Shown in pieces: positions 15,035 to 30,870 of a DNA stretch of 64,000 bases (its first letter is position 1; each line of letters begins with the position of its first letter). Under the pieces are notes generated by a model. It saw only the letters and a program-made list of their open reading frames with translations, was not told the origin of the DNA and searched no databases. The DNA comes from Gadus chalcogrammus (lineage: Eukaryota; Chordata; Actinopteri; Gadiformes; Gadidae): NCBI RefSeq assembly GCF_026213295.1, contig NC_079421.1, forward strand, positions 19,877,925 to 19,941,924, given 5' to 3'. Made by a program: the position numbers and the translations under genes.

Positions 15035-16459
15035 AGAGCTGAGGAGCAGGGGTCCGCGAGGCAGTGAGGAGAGTGTGAGGGCTTCAGAGGGCTCGGTGAG
15101 GCGGTGGTCTTCCAGCCCGAGGGGGCCCTTGCGAGCCCGGGGCCGAGGATGGTTTCTGGCCCCTGGCTGCCCGCCGACCCCCTCCTAGGTGTCAATGTTA
15201 TGACATGTGTAGCACTGCGCTGTTTTCTCTCACAACAAGAGCACTTCATCTTCTAGGGTGGCCGGCCTCATAAAAGCAGCGTGATTTACACAGGGATCGC
15301 ACCGTCCACCTTCACCTCTTCCTGTTACACTTACGCCTCACTTCCTGTGGGCCCGGCCGAGCCTTCCAGGGTGATAAATTTCCACAGTGCATAAATAGAG
15401 GAAAGTCCAATTCCCATCCCAATAAATGCCTTTCCTCGCGCTTCGCGTTACAAAACATTCCCCCTACTGTGTGCAGGCCAGTGTTAACATGAAAAGACAA
15501 TAGCGGGACCATTCTATGGAAAATGATTGTGAATGCTATTCACGCGATTATTCGAGCAGGCTTTGTGTTTCATTAAGTCTGGCTGGTTTTCATACGTTTC
15601 AGGCGGGAAGAGCGAGCCATCGAATAATGGCGGGCTTTAACGTTGAGGATTTGGCGTTCCGTGCTTGATGTGAGATCACAGCGTTACCCTTAAACAAATA
15701 CAACATGACAAGGATTTTCAAAAAGCCGTTTCATCTTCAAACGCGGTGGAAACTCAAACGGGGAAAACATGAGGTTGGTTAGTAAAACGTCAAACCGTGT
15801 ATTTAGCGAACTACAGATACAGACAAAGGAAGAGGGCTAAACGCTCGGCAGAGGGGGTTAGGGACAAGGCAATCACTGTCATGTGTAAGGCCTCGCTGAC
15901 ATCCACGGGATACTTCCCTCCTATGAAACGCTGCCTCAATATCTGCACTTATTTCCCCTGATTAAAATCATGACCATTGGGGTCCCTGTAGGTTTGACAT
16001 GTCTTGATTCAACAAAGAAAAGGGAATCTAATGAATACTCAAACAAACAAACGGATTTGGCGGATTTATCTACATCGCGTAACTCCACAACACAGCGTCA
16101 ATCGGTAGAATAAATTATTTCCAAGCAGATGGATGAGGTGATGTTTTTTTGCGAGCGAGAGGATTCACCTTGGGGTGACGATTCGCCTTGGGGTGAAGGA
16201 GGTGAGAGAGTGAATGATCCTAGATCCAAGGGACAACATCTCATCATCAGTCTGCTCTGCAACCAATGAGGTCGGTGATAATTATCTCCTATTAGCGGCT
16301 TCTTCAGTCAACTTATGACTCACCACATCATGACAAAACTTTCCCTGTTGGCGACAATGTGTGAAAATAACTTTAAGTCATGAGTTGACTGTCCTGTCAA
16401 ACAGTTTACCGAGAATTATGAAGCCTGAGGGTGGCAAGATGTTTTCCACTTTCCTTATG

Positions 16460-16738
<279 letters not shown>

Positions 16739-17129
16739 GTGCCATCATCGAACCCATAGACAGCTCAGCGGCCATCGTAGAGTTCCCCCCTCCATGGCGC
16801 TGTCAGGGAAACAAAAAACCATTATCCGAGCATGGCCACTGTCAGCCCGACCATGAGCCTGACCATGCCTTCGACCCGTGGTTCCACCGGGGCCCCCGGC
16901 GCCAGCCAGAGGAAAAAAAGAGAAGAGACGGAACCCTCTCATCTCATGGCACCCATAGGGAAGCCCTTATGCCCCGTTGCCATCACCAATATATCCGAGC
17001 CGTGATGATGTTCCCACACAAATATTTCACCTTGTAGCCAGCATCCAAAACTCACAGCGTATGAATGGGAGAGGAAACCTGTGTTCTATCACTCTTAAAA
17101 GGCCAGCCAGTAACGGGTAAACCAAAGAA

Positions 17130-17158
17130 GGGGGGGGGGGGGGGGGGGGGGGGGGGGG
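17130..17158 (+). repeat. poly-G run, 29 nt
   Basis: Uninterrupted G from 17130 to 17158. Confidence 0.9.
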
Positions 17159-19404
17159 AAGGAAAACAAGCTCTCCCAGTGCCTTGCCTCACCAAGGGCA
17201 ACGCTCTTAAAACCCTTTCAACTTATTGGAGCATTTCTTCAGCAGGTATAGTCCGACGAGCTCCACTTCCCGGCGGAGAGAACCCACCCCCAGGAGGTGG
17301 GCACTGTCTTCAAAGATAATTGCAAGTGTTAATTTTTAATGGCCATTTCCATCCCATTAATTAAAGAAAACATTCCCCTCAAGTGGCTCTTGAAGCAGCC
17401 CACACGACATTCAAGAAGGAGGTTTCTTAAATATGTCTAATATATGCAGTAAAGTGCGTTATAAATGACGTTTTCTTTGCTAAGTGTCCCGGTCTATTTT
17501 TGTATGTCAGAGCGCATGATTGACTGCGCAGAAAAAGAAAACATCTTAATGCTTGCGATGGTCGAGAATTTCGCCATATTCCAGATCGCCAATGGCAACA
17601 GGCCTCTCTGCTCCGCCGCTGTGACGGAGGTAGAATCTGTTCCTGTGTGTACACACACATGAGTTAGTGCCTAATTAGAATGCAATATAAACATAAACAT
17701 GATTAATTATGAAACACTTTATGTCAACCAAGACACCTGGGAACATAATGAGGCTATTACTTAATAGGAACTTAAGCAGGAAGAGGGTTTTTTCAAACCT
17801 CTGTAGTCCAAGGTCAGTGGTACGATCACAGATTGATAAATGTGGATGAAATACCTAGATCTCCCGCCAGGGATTAATAAAGAACCTCTCACACATTGCT
17901 TATATTCACTTAAAGTTTGATTGTTTTTACATTTTTGTGTTTTTACACATTTTATCAACTGTACTTGTTATTCTTGTCGAGGAGCTGCTGTTACTCGGGT
18001 TGTCAAAGTTGGACAGAGGTGATGACTTGATGAATTAATAACGTTCCAACTGACCCAAAAACATAGTTTCCGGTCCATCGTTTCTTATTATGATAGTCTT
18101 ATATCTCAATATCTCTGGAATTCTAATACCTGATAGAAATCTACCGTTCAACCAGTGGTGTGTTAAGAACCTGGCCAGAGATGCTTATTTATCTATGTTT
18201 ATTTATACTTCACGCGTCCCCGGGTCCAACTCCCAGCTGGGTGCATTTCATTCCATCAAAAGCTCCCTTCTCACACTCCCTTCTCACACTTTCCTTTTTT
18301 TTCCGAAAGCCCCTAAGTTCATTTTAACGTCGACAGTGTGCTCACTCAGCATCGAAGAGAAGAAAACATTACTGTAAATGTCCCAAGTGTTTTCATTTCA
18401 CCCAAGACAGGACCAAACTCAGTAAGGCGGACGTTTGTCTTTTTTCCAAAATGTGAAATGTGAATAGCCAATGTTTCGGAAACATAACTTTGAATGTCAA
18501 TATGTGCTGTAACGCAAACCTCTAAGGGACTCGACGTGACCTCCGGAAAGCAGTTAGCGGGTATTCCGAGCAGACCTGACAAATGTATATGAAGCTACTT
18601 GTGCTAACCGATGCCTTTTGGGAGTCATCCAACCTGTGTACCCGTCTCCTTCAGTTGCATTGGCTAACAGCGTTGGCGCTAATGCTATTATGCTAGTGAG
18701 AGCACAGCTAAAGCGGATAGCCGATACAATAAGCTAAAATAGCACGATTTGCGGAGGTGCCAGCGACACAAGCTAAAGCGAACCCCGCGTCGTCCGTCTT
18801 ATGTTCCGCGGAAGCAACTAGACACAGGAAAAAACCCTTATTCAAAACACAGTTTACATTACAAATATTTGAGTTGCTACGGCAACTGGCGTGATGGTGG
18901 GGTGGGGGGGGGAGGGGGGGGGGGGCGTGGGAGGGGGGCATTGTCTGTGAGGTCAATTTAAAGAAAGCCTGTGGAAAGCCTGAGGGTAAAAACAGAAAAA
19001 AATGTCAAAGAAAGTTATTTCGGTGTACTGTTACGAGCAGCAACCCGCCGCGACATTGTGTGCGTTGTAATTGCACAGAGAACCGTTGTGTGTCTGCCAG
19101 AGACAAAGCCAACACCCCCAGAGTTCAACATCACGTCCTCCAGCATTATCTTCAATAACTGAAGGCCAAAGTATAGGCAACCCCCCCCACACCAAAGGGA
19201 AGGCAGAAACACACGAGGACCTGGGGAGTTACCGGGTCACCAGAGTCGTATATAACCCCCGCTACTAAAGAGGGGATTTGATTCAAACCAACGGGCATCA
19301 TTCAAAGTAACTCGGGAGCCCGCCTCATAAAACGCTCACAGGTGAACATTTAGCTATGACCCCGCTGTCGGGCCGCGCCGAAACGGCCAAGAATCATGGC
19401 TTCT

Positions 19405-19430
19405 CCCCCCCCCCCCCCCCCCCCCCCCCC
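19405..19430 (+). repeat. poly-C run, 26 nt
   Basis: Uninterrupted C run in a GC-rich stretch. Confidence 0.9.
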
Positions 19431-19703
19431 TCCCGGGTGAGTTATACCCCTAACAGACGGCCGCCTCCCCACCGCCGAGCTACAGGCGACGGGGAGCGAG
19501 GCGGACGGAGGCGGACGGAACCTCTTGACCCAGTAGGAAGCTGGAAGTATGAAATGTGACAGAATCGGTTTAGGACCAGAACAGAGATATATGCAGACAG
19601 CCAGCCTCCCTCCAGCATCACCACCACCCTCCCCCTCCCCCCCGTCTCCCTCTCCACACACACTTCCCTCACCTCTAAATCTGCCTACCTGCCACACTTG
19701 TCC

Positions 19704-19870
19704 AAACACACACACGCACACACTAAGCACACACACACACACCTAAGGCACTCACACTTAGCACATATTAAGCACACACTAAGCACACACTAAGCACACA
19801 CACACACACACACAAAAACACACGCACACAGAAACACGCACACAGAAACACACACACTCACACACACACT
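19704..19870. repeat. degenerate AC array with CACACTAAGCA units
   Basis: AC-rich DNA with several ACACTAAGC units (19719-19797), then ACACGCACACAGAA units (19815-19853). Confidence 0.9.
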
Positions 19871-20133
19871 TTTGCAGAGACATGTTTTAAACCAACTCAT
19901 TCAGAGAAAAAAAAGTGCAGGACTATCTGTATTTAAGTGTTTGTTGCCTCTTTTTGTTTGTAATGCCAACCACTGGGTCTGTGCCATTACAAGTACATTA
20001 AGCCATGATGAATGGGGAACTATGCGTGGGTAAGAGCATCCAGGGACAACCCACTTTAGACATGCAGGAACTTCAGAAAACCAAAACTCTTTTTATAAAG
20101 GCAATAAATCAGAGATGGTGGGTGGGTGGGGGG

Positions 20134-20330
<197 letters not shown>

Positions 20331-22205
20331 CACACATGCGGCGAGAAGATGAGAAACAAGCTCCCGTGCTCTGCGGCCAAGACTTGAAACAGCGCCTCTT
20401 CTGGTCCGGCCGTAGCAATCCCCCCCCCCCCACAGGGATGGACTCTCCCACCATTTATTTTCTCGAGATAAAGACTGTGGAGATCCCCCCTGGGATCGCG
20501 GAGCACGGACCCTGCTGGTAATTAGAAGTTTCCCCCTCAGCCTGTATACTCGTTGCTCGATCATCCATCATGGAGGCGGTTTCCCCCTACTTCTACGGGC
20601 GCTTCCCTCCCCAACGCCGGATCCCCCCCCCCCCCCCCCCCACCCCCACCTACTCCTCGCGTCGCATTTAACAAGCACGTCTTTATAAGGAGCCCTCCGA
20701 TCTCCCCGGGACCCACCCCTCCACCACTTTGTGCACAGTGGCCATATTGAATTTGTAAAAAAATCGCCGCGAGTGCATGAAGACGTCTCCGCACACCTCG
20801 GCCGCAGACATCACCCTGCAAAGTCCAAAATAAAGCGAGACAAACCACAGTCTGCCTTCCTCCCCAGATCACCCCCCCCCCCCCCTCACCGCACACCCCC
20901 TGCTCCCTCGGTCATGGGGGTGGGATGGGGTGGGGGGTGGGGGGTGGGGGACAAGAATGCGGCCCTGTCATTCCATCCGCCCGCCGCCCTGGTGGTCCAC
21001 AGCAGGGATACCGTCAGGGGAAACCCCAGCGGGACGCTGACCTCTTCCCCGTGTCTCCCCGCTCATCAATTGAAACAAACCACGCAGCTCTCAGTGAGCC
21101 CCACCAGCTGACGCAACCCGAGCCGGTCCGGCTAACGTTTATCCGCCTGGCAGACGCTGGAGGAAGGAGCGAACCTAACCTGGCAGGTATGGTAAAGTCG
21201 TTAGCGCATGGGAACAGAGTTTCGGCTTCTTCAGGACTTTGGCAGAAATTGGTCAAGTAGAAGGGATTCGATTGGAGAGATTGTTAGCCAACAGTGTGGA
21301 TGCGTTGTAGTCAATGGGAGACTTTGTAAGAATCCTGTTTTGGAGATGAGAAGAACAGTATTGCTGATATTAAAAACTTTCTCGACAGAAATCTTGACAG
21401 GCAAAGGGACCCTTCAAACCAAGAACTCTTCATACTCATGTTTGGATTGTTCATTTATTGTCAACATTGCTCATAGTTCATATTTACCTTTCCATTCGTT
21501 AGCCAGTAGAGCAAAAACTACAATCAGGCTTATACTTACAAGATTGACAGATTATTAGTGCTAGCCTAAGTAAGCAGAAGCATCCAACACTGAATTGTCC
21601 TGCATATTGAAGTGAAATCACCCTCCCAACCCTAACCTGTAGTCAATCACCCTCAGGACACTGAATCACATCAAATAATCATGCCATTGATTCAACGTGC
21701 CGCCATGGAAACCAGCGATCCAGGGAGATCTCATGCTCGGGCTCTCCAGACGTATACCGAAATACCGCCCGATACTTCCACACCGACAGCCCTCAAAACA
21801 CTTAACCCGCCTCTGAAGAGCCAGCGCGGAAAGTTCCAGGTTCAGAAAATCAAAGTCCTGTGCTGCTGGTAGCTCCAGGCGTGCACGCTGCCACTGATTG
21901 ATCTCGTTAATTAGCAAACCCAGTTGGTTGACTCCAGGTCCTGGGGCAGACTTCTTAAGGACATTTGAATGCATCGCTCTTGTGGATATTATGCACCAAC
22001 CACACCGTCAAGAACTCCTCACGAACCCCATAAATATGAACCCAAGAGAAGGTGTGCCATCATGGCATTGTTAGACCTTGCGTCCACCTTATGGCGGATA
22101 TTTCTATTTAGATTCAAAACGCAAAAGAAACACATCACCAAAGCAAACAAACTTAAAAAACGAAATCAAACAAACAACGTGATGATTTTGGGTATACAGA
22201 GGGGG

Positions 22206-22231
22206 TGTGTGTGTGTGTGTGTGTGTGTGTA
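22206..22231. repeat. (GT)n microsatellite
   Basis: A short GT tract about 120 bp upstream of the larger GT tract at 22353. Confidence 0.93.
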
Positions 22232-22350
22232 GCTGAGAGTGGTTAAGGGTCTGGCGTGTCACAAAGGCAGCTTTGTAGAGGACGTTAATGAGTGTTTTGT
22301 GAATGTCCCTTGATGCCTTCCAGCTCTGCAACACCTCAGAAGCGCATCAA

Positions 22351-22490
<140 letters not shown>

Positions 22491-23191
22491 ATGTGTTTCT
22501 GTGTGTGTGTGGTGTGTGTTTGTGTGGTACTGTTTGTGTGTATGCACAACTATTTATATCGTCTTTTAAGCGGTGATTTATACAGTTTGTTTGCTGTTTA
22601 AGTTCTTCTGGTTTTGAGGGCGGCACGGTCAAAGGGCCTTTCCAAGAACTGTATATATATATAATATATATATATTTCTTTTATATATAAGAAGAGGTTA
22701 CAATTCTATGGAAAGTTTAACAACACAGCTTGGCCCAAAGTGTACACCATTCCTTTCATGCTGTGTATCTCCTCTACTCCTGTGGTCAAGTACCCTTCAG
22801 TTATTACAGCTTATTTGTTCAAGTGGTGAGGAAATATTAAATATCACAAGCCCTCTGCTGAGACCAGGCAACAATTATCAACAGATGGTTGCCAGTTGGC
22901 CAACGCGTGTCCAAGTGTTTGCGCGTGTTGGTGTGTATCTCCGAGTGTGTGCGTTTGTGTGTTTCCAAGTGTGTGTTCTGTGGAGGGGGTGGTGTGTGCC
23001 AGTTTATATGCACTTATTTGCATGGATAACGAGTGACACAAGAGGATTGCCATATAATTTAGCATTCATGTGCGTGTGTTTGTCTGAGGCTGACTTTCTT
23101 TCTTTCCATTGTTTCCCAGGTAACCATCCTCCAATGGGGATAGTGCGATGGAATAGCGTTGAGGAGAGAGTGGGACTGGAAGTGTGTGTGT

Positions 23192-23220
23192 GGGGGGGGG
23201 GGGGGGGGGGGGGGGGGGGG
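23192..23220 (+). repeat. poly-G run, 29 nt
   Basis: A G run directly after a short GT stretch. Confidence 0.9.
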
Positions 23221-23715
23221 AAGCAGCCGTGAGTGGCAGCCGTCCCTCTCTTCCTGCGACCAATGGTTGCCAGATCTGGTTAGGATCAGTCCAGAGCTAA
23301 CCGCCCATTTTTTCCCACTTTGGACGTTGCTTTAACCTCTCGTTTGTACCTGGACTGGTTAATGTGAAGCGTCTGTCCTGACACCGCAGGGCCCTGCAAG
23401 AACTGAGCCCCCGATCGGCAAAAGGAAAATACCAAATACATTTTGCATATGTTTTTCTTTTTTTGTTACAAATACAGCCATGGGGTGTTTCGGCCGAAGG
23501 ACGAAAATAATCCCAGAAAAAGTAATTCACAACCATTCAGAATCAGGAGTTTGACTTTCTCTGTTGGATCTTTTCCTCACTCTGTCCGTAGAAGCTCAAC
23601 TTTAAAAAGGGACTTCCCAACAGGGAAACACAAGTAACAGTGGCGTTTTCAGAGCTGAACTCTCCTGGTGGTGGGGTTAGGTTGTCATGGCATGTTATGC
23701 ATTGGCAGGGGCTTG

Positions 23716-23816
<101 letters not shown>

Positions 23817-24372
23817 CCAAGAAGAGAGAGCGAGGGCAAAGGTCAGCTAAGTGAACCGTGAATGACAGGAAGATCCTTGCACCTTCTCCACACGCTCCAC
23901 CCAAAACACTGACCTCTCTTGTCCCCGGTGGCCGATCGCCTACCGCAGGCATTAGCCACTTAAAGGAAACCCAACACCAGATGAAGCACACGGCCCCATG
24001 TGCCTGATTAAGATGAGAGAGGGACACGGGTCTCAACATATGTCCCCCTCCCCCTTTCGCCTTCTACTTTTATCGCCTTCAGACCCTGTATCGTCTGAGT
24101 GTCTCTTGCACTTAGTCTGTGTAACTCGATTACGGGTTCAAAGAAAGATGGACAAATTGGCACCAGACAGCCGGTGCATCGGCCAACCGGGACAAGGCCT
24201 GACGTTCCCTCTAGGTACGAGAACGTACGCCAAGTTAATTAGCTGGATGCCACTGCAGACTTGCATCATTGTGACATCACACCACGTCATGCCTCAAAAC
24301 AAACGTACTGAACGAGCAGGATATTGGAATGGCCAGTGGTGTGAAGCAACAGAGTATTGCATACACCACTGG

Positions 24373-24500
24373 TAGGGGCTGTAGTGTTGACTCAGATCAA
24401 AGGGTACTAGATTCGATCAGCAATGTCCGCAACATATACCTCGTATGCAAGCACTCGCTTAAATTAAAGCATCTGCTCTCTCACCAAAAACTAAAGTGTA
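24373..24500 (+). mobile_element. degenerate tRNA-derived SINE-like fragment
   Basis: GGTAGGGGCTGTAGTGTTGA resembles an A box and CTAGATTCGATCA a B box, 30-40 nt apart. The segment then runs to CTCGCTTAAATTAAAGCATC, which resembles the SINE/LINE tail motif common in fish that reads roughly GGATAAAAGCGTCTGCTAAA. The copy is strongly diverged. A perfect 10-bp inverted repeat (24333-24342 and 24363-24372) abuts its 5' end. Confidence 0.45.
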
Positions 24501-26149
24501 AAAATACTTCAAATGTACTTTAAAGAGAAACCTTAAAACTAAAACAATGTGTCTCCTCATTGCCAATTCTTCAGTTCACTTGTGCCGATGCTACTCCCCC
24601 CCCCCCACCCCCGGACCCCCAAGTCTCTTCTTCAGGGATGAACACAAAGGATGCTATGTTGGGCCCCTAGCCTGTGTTCTTCTGCGAGAGAGCCTTGCTT
24701 TCTTAGCTGGAGAACATAAGTGCTGACCCCAGGACAGAGCCGTGTCTCTCCCCTACGGAGAGCCGCAGACCTGCCTGACGTGTGGACACAAGACCCTGTT
24801 GCTCCTGTTGGGAGGTGGAGCCCCCCCCCCCCCCCCCCACCAACCCTGCCCCCCACCTCCCAAACGCACACACATGCACACTCATGCGCACAAACAAACA
24901 CAGCAGTCTGGGTGGGCTCAATCATAAGAAGGGCATCATCTTGCAAAAGTGTGCGCAAACATCTGAAATTTGAATATTATTTTTTAACAAGCCTGGAGGA
25001 AGCGGAGCCACCATTCATCCTGCATTGAAGGAAAGGAGAAAAAAATTATATGCGGTAAAAAAAATATATAAGACCTAGGTCTTTAAAATTAGCGGGGCCG
25101 ATTGGATTTCTTGTTTCTTTGCTTTTCAAATTAAGGCCCGTTTGTAAAACCAGAACATTAAATAATCAACAGTGGAGCGTTTTGGCCGTCGAAGTGGGGC
25201 TCCGCATATGACCCCCGGCCAATCCATAACACCGTATGAAACTCTAACTGACTGGCCCAATGGCTGCCTCACTTTCAGGCCAAAATCATTAGTAAAGTAA
25301 TCCATCAGCCAAACCCTAACACGCTGACCTTAACCACAGTGTCGAGCCGACACAGAAAGCTATTCACTGCTCGTTAGCGAAACACGCCAGACATTATCAG
25401 ACGAGATCAGAGAATGGTGGACGTGGGCGGGATCCTCTATCTGTCGTTTCACGTCGTAGGGATAATTGTTATTGTTTTAAACAGAAAATAAACTTACTAA
25501 ATTCATACAGTGGAAGATTAGGTTAAGATGATTGGCGTTGGAGTTAAATCTTGAGCAATGTATGTATATTCTCTTCATCTCATCTACATTTTCTGGGACT
25601 TAAGGAAATAGCGGTTCCGCTAAACCAAGTGTTCTGTGGCGGGGAGAGGAAAGGCGCTACACCTCACTACCGCCCACCGCCCAGATGCCAGGCAGTGTTT
25701 TTGGAGCAAGGTTTGGTGAAATGTCAGCTTGTGTGCGAGCTTGAGAATGAGCCACTTAGTTAGCTCCTGAACCTCACACACTGACTCACTGAGGATGTGT
25801 AACCAAATATACTAACAAGCAACACCCAAAGGCTAAGCTTTCAAAAGTGTTATAAACAACCTCAGAGACATTGTGGGTTGGAGCACTGAAAACGATGCTG
25901 ATTATGATCGGCCAACATTAAAAAAGATATTAAGTTCTGTAACCTACTATCAACAACTTGCCTTCTGTAGGTATGGGGAAAGGGGGGGGGGGGGCGGGGG
26001 GTTGTCCCCCTGCCAGTCGGCAAGCATGAAGACTGGTGAACCAACAAATAGACCAAAAACAAATCCAAATAAAGCAAAGTGCCCTGGCTCCCGTGTGTGT
26101 GACTGGGCCCCTCACAGTTGCCCCTGGCCTCCCCTCTTTGAGTCCCTTT

Positions 26150-26480
26150 GATGGGTGCGGGCGTGCCGCGTGGTCGGGCGCAGTCGGGACGGACGGACGG
26201 ACGCTGCGATGTGGATACAGCGCACCTGAGCCTTCTGATGACCACCACGGAGAGAGAGAGAGCAAGTGGGGAGACGCACTGGAATGCGGGAAAAAACCTC
26301 GGGCTCCGTTTCCAAAAAACCCTCCGAAATCGCTGAGAGGGTGTCCTTGTAATCCCATTCGTTTTATTTACTCCGCCTACACACACCGCCGACTCCAGCT
26401 CCACCCCCGCCGCCACCACCACCACCACCTCCAGCCCTACCGCCCGCCTTCGCTCGTCTTCCAACTCATCCACAAGGCCG
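26150..26480. other. CpG-dense segment, no recognised gene
   Basis: CpG is frequent here, for example about 10 CpG between 26155 and 26215, including (GGAC)n. A (CCA)n patch lies at 26413-26430. Long frames are open on both strands across it (plus 26036-26578, minus 26542-25862), which is expected of GC-rich DNA with few stops. Neither product resembles a known protein. It could be a CpG island or a regulatory region. Confidence 0.35.
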
Positions 26481-29400
26481 AGAGCTTGTGCCCTCTTCAA
26501 ACAAGTCCTCTTGGAACAGAATCCAAAAAATATCTGTACCAATTAGCGACACAAAAAAAGCGCCCATACACACAGTGAGCAAAGAGAGGGGAATAAGTGA
26601 ACCCGGAGAGAGAATGCACCTTGTGGTCAAGGTTGGTAGTTCTTGAGGGGTCGGGGGTCAAGTACATCCGTGCATTGTGGTTTTGAAACAGGGCGGGTCA
26701 TTCTGTTGGTGCGAGCAGGCCTAGGTAGAGAGCTCTCTGACTGCAGCCAGCCCGGCTGTCAGCTAGCTCCACTCTTTAAGGGGTATTCAAATGTGCGCCT
26801 GCAGCAATGGGCTCACTCAATGACCTCTTTATTTGTTAAAATAGATTATTTTAAATAAATTACAGAGCACTTTCACTGAATAAACAGAGACTTTGGGGCT
26901 GCGGCCTGTGTTGCATACTTCCCACAGCCGCAGAAATCCTACATGACTGGTGAGCTGTGTGATCGCCTTTGATTTCACTGATAGGAAGGCGATTCTCTGG
27001 CCTGCAAGAGACGGAGCCATTGAGGAATCTGAAAAGCCTCACTGCGGATCGCTGGGCCAGAGGTGTGCATTGCGATCGTGTGTGTGCGTGTGTCCGTGTG
27101 TGCGCGTGCTGCAGAGGGTCGAGGTGTTTCTCTGCTTGCTGTGTCGACGGAGGAGTACATTAAAAGAACAGAGGGGGGCTTCAGGGAGTCCTCCCCCCCC
27201 CCCAAAACACACACACACACAAACACACACACAAGTGTGGACACACTTACACAGATATGGAGAGGCATGTGCACATGCTTGTACACATAAAAAACACACA
27301 CATACAGACACACACACAGTCTGAGCAATTTCAAACTGGCCCTGAGTGCACATGAAGAGCGAGAGGAAAATACTTGAGATCTTTCTTAACCTCTGTTCTG
27401 TTTCTTCTGACCAGTAAATTAATTAGAATACAGTATGGAATTACTGGCCATGAACAGAATGTCTCTCTCTCTCTCGCCTACCGCAGAAACACAATCTAAG
27501 CACAACGGCATTATAGGTAATTGAAAGCCAACCCCAAAATCTGCCTCTTCAGCTATTCATTTTTTTCCTAATGAGCTTAGGTCTCTCTCTTTATTTCTCC
27601 GCTGTGGAAATCTTTGTGTTCACAAAAAAAAGGCAGAAAAAAAAGGTGAGAAAAACTCAATTTGACATTGCTAAACATTGGTTTTCCCGCTAATTTGACG
27701 TGGCAGGGCCTAGTTATGGCTGGATTACCGTTGCCCAGAAGAAAGCTAAAATAATAAGATGACAGGGAGAAACTCTGGCGAACCGAAGCGGAGAAAAGCA
27801 TGAAGACATTAGGTTTGATTAACCTTACGGGGACTTGTTTCAATTCTCACAGGCCTATTTATTTTTGAACATGTGGTTGACATTCTTCTCGGCTGCACAT
27901 TTCCCGGCACGTCCATTACATCTAATCTATAAGTGTTTCCGGAAAATAAAGAAGTGTGCATACGTCATACAGGCAATTTTTGAAAATTGACAGTCGAAAT
28001 ACTCATATGGCCCTGACTAATAATCCTTTGTGGTTGCAAAAAGACTGAAGAATACGATAGAGTCACAACCGAAAATGTTCGGTCCTCTCCAATGTGATTT
28101 GATGAAACACGAGATGATTTCAGTCTTTAGCAGCCCCCTTCTGGACCAGCTCAGGACGTGAGAAAGGGCTAAATCTATATTTATGCATCTGTGTTTACTT
28201 CCCCCACCTTAAACACTACTTCCCTGCGAACAAGTCAACTGAATTGTGAAAACCCAGTGGTATCGGATTCCTCCTCGACCAAACATGTCAATGTCGGTGG
28301 ACATGTGCGGTCGTGTGTACTCGCGTGTGCTATTATGAATAATTAGAAGGAAAACTTAATTCATAAGCCATTAAGTGTTATGAATGGCAATTTCTGTGTC
28401 TCTCTCCCTCAGTGGCTCCCTCCTAAGCCCACTCTGACCGTGATGTACAGAGTGGGCCCAGTTCTCCCCTCTGGCAGCTATAATTAAGCCTAATAGCTCT
28501 GTGTGCATACACACAGGCAACCTCTTTGACACCTCCACCAAATGTTCTAATGAAACGATCAAATAGGCATCTTCTAGCCCCCGCGTATCAAAGCCAGGCA
28601 GCTGCCAGCTTGTCCTATTCTGACGTTTGGGGGCCGTTCGGTTTAAGCACTGCCAGCCGCTTGACTCTGGCCTTGTGTTAACAACACTAATAATAGGAGC
28701 AGGTCTGGGAGCACTGGAGTCTGTCTGATGAATGGAGGGCCCTTTCGGCCAGGTGTCCCACGCGAAGACATCGGCCGCTCACCTCTGTAATTGACTGTGA
28801 CGCACCGAGGCATGGGTGTGTTCACAGGAGCGCGTGTGCGTGCCTGTGTGTGCGTGTGTGTGTGCATGTGTGTGTGTAAGACACGCGGGGCAACACAGTC
28901 ACAAGCATCCCCGGTTCTAAAACAATTCCAACCTCGTTACAATTCCACTGAATGGAATACGGGCAGGTTTGTCGCTCCTGTCCAGACGCTGGTGAAACAG
29001 AACAGGGATTACAATGCGTATCTCATTATGAAACGCACAATGACCCCCACCCCACACTTTCCATTCAGTCAAACTCAGGCAGCCCGGGAGAGAACGCGGC
29101 TGGAGCACCTCTCCGGTGGCAGGGGGGGGGGGGGAACGGCTGGCCAAGTACTTGGCAATCCCCCCTGAGAACGGCCGAGATGTCGTCAGTCCACGCCTTG
29201 CTTATTTTTCATGCTTCTATTGGGAGGGAGTCTGGATCCCCCCCCTTCGCTCCCCTCTCCCTGCACTTGTTTGGTTACGTTTTTGCCCTTTCTGTGCGAG
29301 ATAAGAACCAGGTTTAGCCCTCGCGCCGTACGCTGATCACGGCTGAAAGACAGAGTGGGTCGCAAAAACGTCTCTGCCCGCGGCTCGCCGCGTAGTCTGC

Positions 29401-30434
29401 TCTATCTCCACAAACATGGCCCTATTATGTTACCTTTCAAGTGCTTTGTCACCGTGGAGAAACGGCGTAGTATTATGGGCTGCCTCGTCTGGGGGGAGGG
29501 GGGGGGGGGGGGGGGTTGCCAGGGACGGCGTCCGTGTTGTTTTTAAGGGGCTGCGTCGAGCAGCCGTGCGTGTGGAATGTTTCCAGTTAGCCGCGCTCGT
29601 GTTTATTTATGGAATATTTCTTGACACCTACTTACACCATTATCGTCGTTCTCATTCTTGTTAGGCCCCCAAGTGCTGTCACAGAGGGTGCCCATGTTAC
29701 AAAAGCCATGCTCGACCCAAAGCAGTACAACATGTATGTATAGACTGGGGTGACTATGGCTGAGATGTATGGGGCAATAGGCCGTGTTGGTGCAAACATA
29801 ACATTAAACAGAACGCGATCCACTAAACAAACTTAATTTGTAAGGTATTTCTCAATTTGATAGTATAGATTTTATGTGAAGGTATCAGTGCTTATTTATA
29901 GGTCAAGTGGGAGCAAATTGTAATTCAATATTTTCTTATATAATTAAAAAACTACCTCCAATACTACTGCAAGTAATTATAACTCTAATCTCTAATTATA
30001 CCTACAAAATTACGGCATCTTCTGATCATGTCTGTTATGGTGAACCTAATCTGGTGAAGAAAGAAGTGACAAAAAGAGATTGTGTTCCTGGTTTCAGTGG
30101 CCACGGTGTGAGCAGACAGCTTAACTGGCGCTTTCATCGCTCTCTTTATCAGAGTGTTTGCTCAAGACTCTGGTCCTCACAAAGCCAGCCGAGACGGTTG
30201 CTTATTCTCGTGTGTTTGGACAGCCTCCTCTCCAACACCCCAGGGTTTGCAGAGGGCTTGGCACAATTAGTTAAAACTTCCCTTTAACAGGTAGACACAT
30301 TTCCAAACCTCTCTGGTCCTCCCAAACACACACGCACACAAACACAAACACAAACTCATCCCATGTCCTGGCTGATAGAAAAGGGCCATCTCACAAAAAT
30401 AACTCTAATTCTCCAATTGAAAGTGACATAGTTG

Positions 30435-30622
<188 letters not shown>

Positions 30623-30867
30623 ACCATCTGGCAGAGCTACCAAGTGGGGTCTCAACTATGACCCTGTTGTCAAGGACACAGATGGGAATTAGGAAAAGTG
30701 GACTTGTTACAAACAATTATAGAAATTACTTTAATATCTTAAAACAAAAAGACAGATAAATATATTTATTTGTCATGTTGACTGTCAGCTTGAATTTCCA
30801 CTCCATCATGCACGTGCGGGTGTATATCATTGTTTGTGTGTGTGCATGTGTCAGTATTTTTGTGTCA

Positions 30868-30870
<3 letters not shown>

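Noticed and set aside
25862..26578. Overlapping 226-codon (minus) and 180-codon (plus) frames
   Set aside because: Both are open because the segment is GC-rich with few stops. Neither looks like a known protein, and they cannot both be genes.
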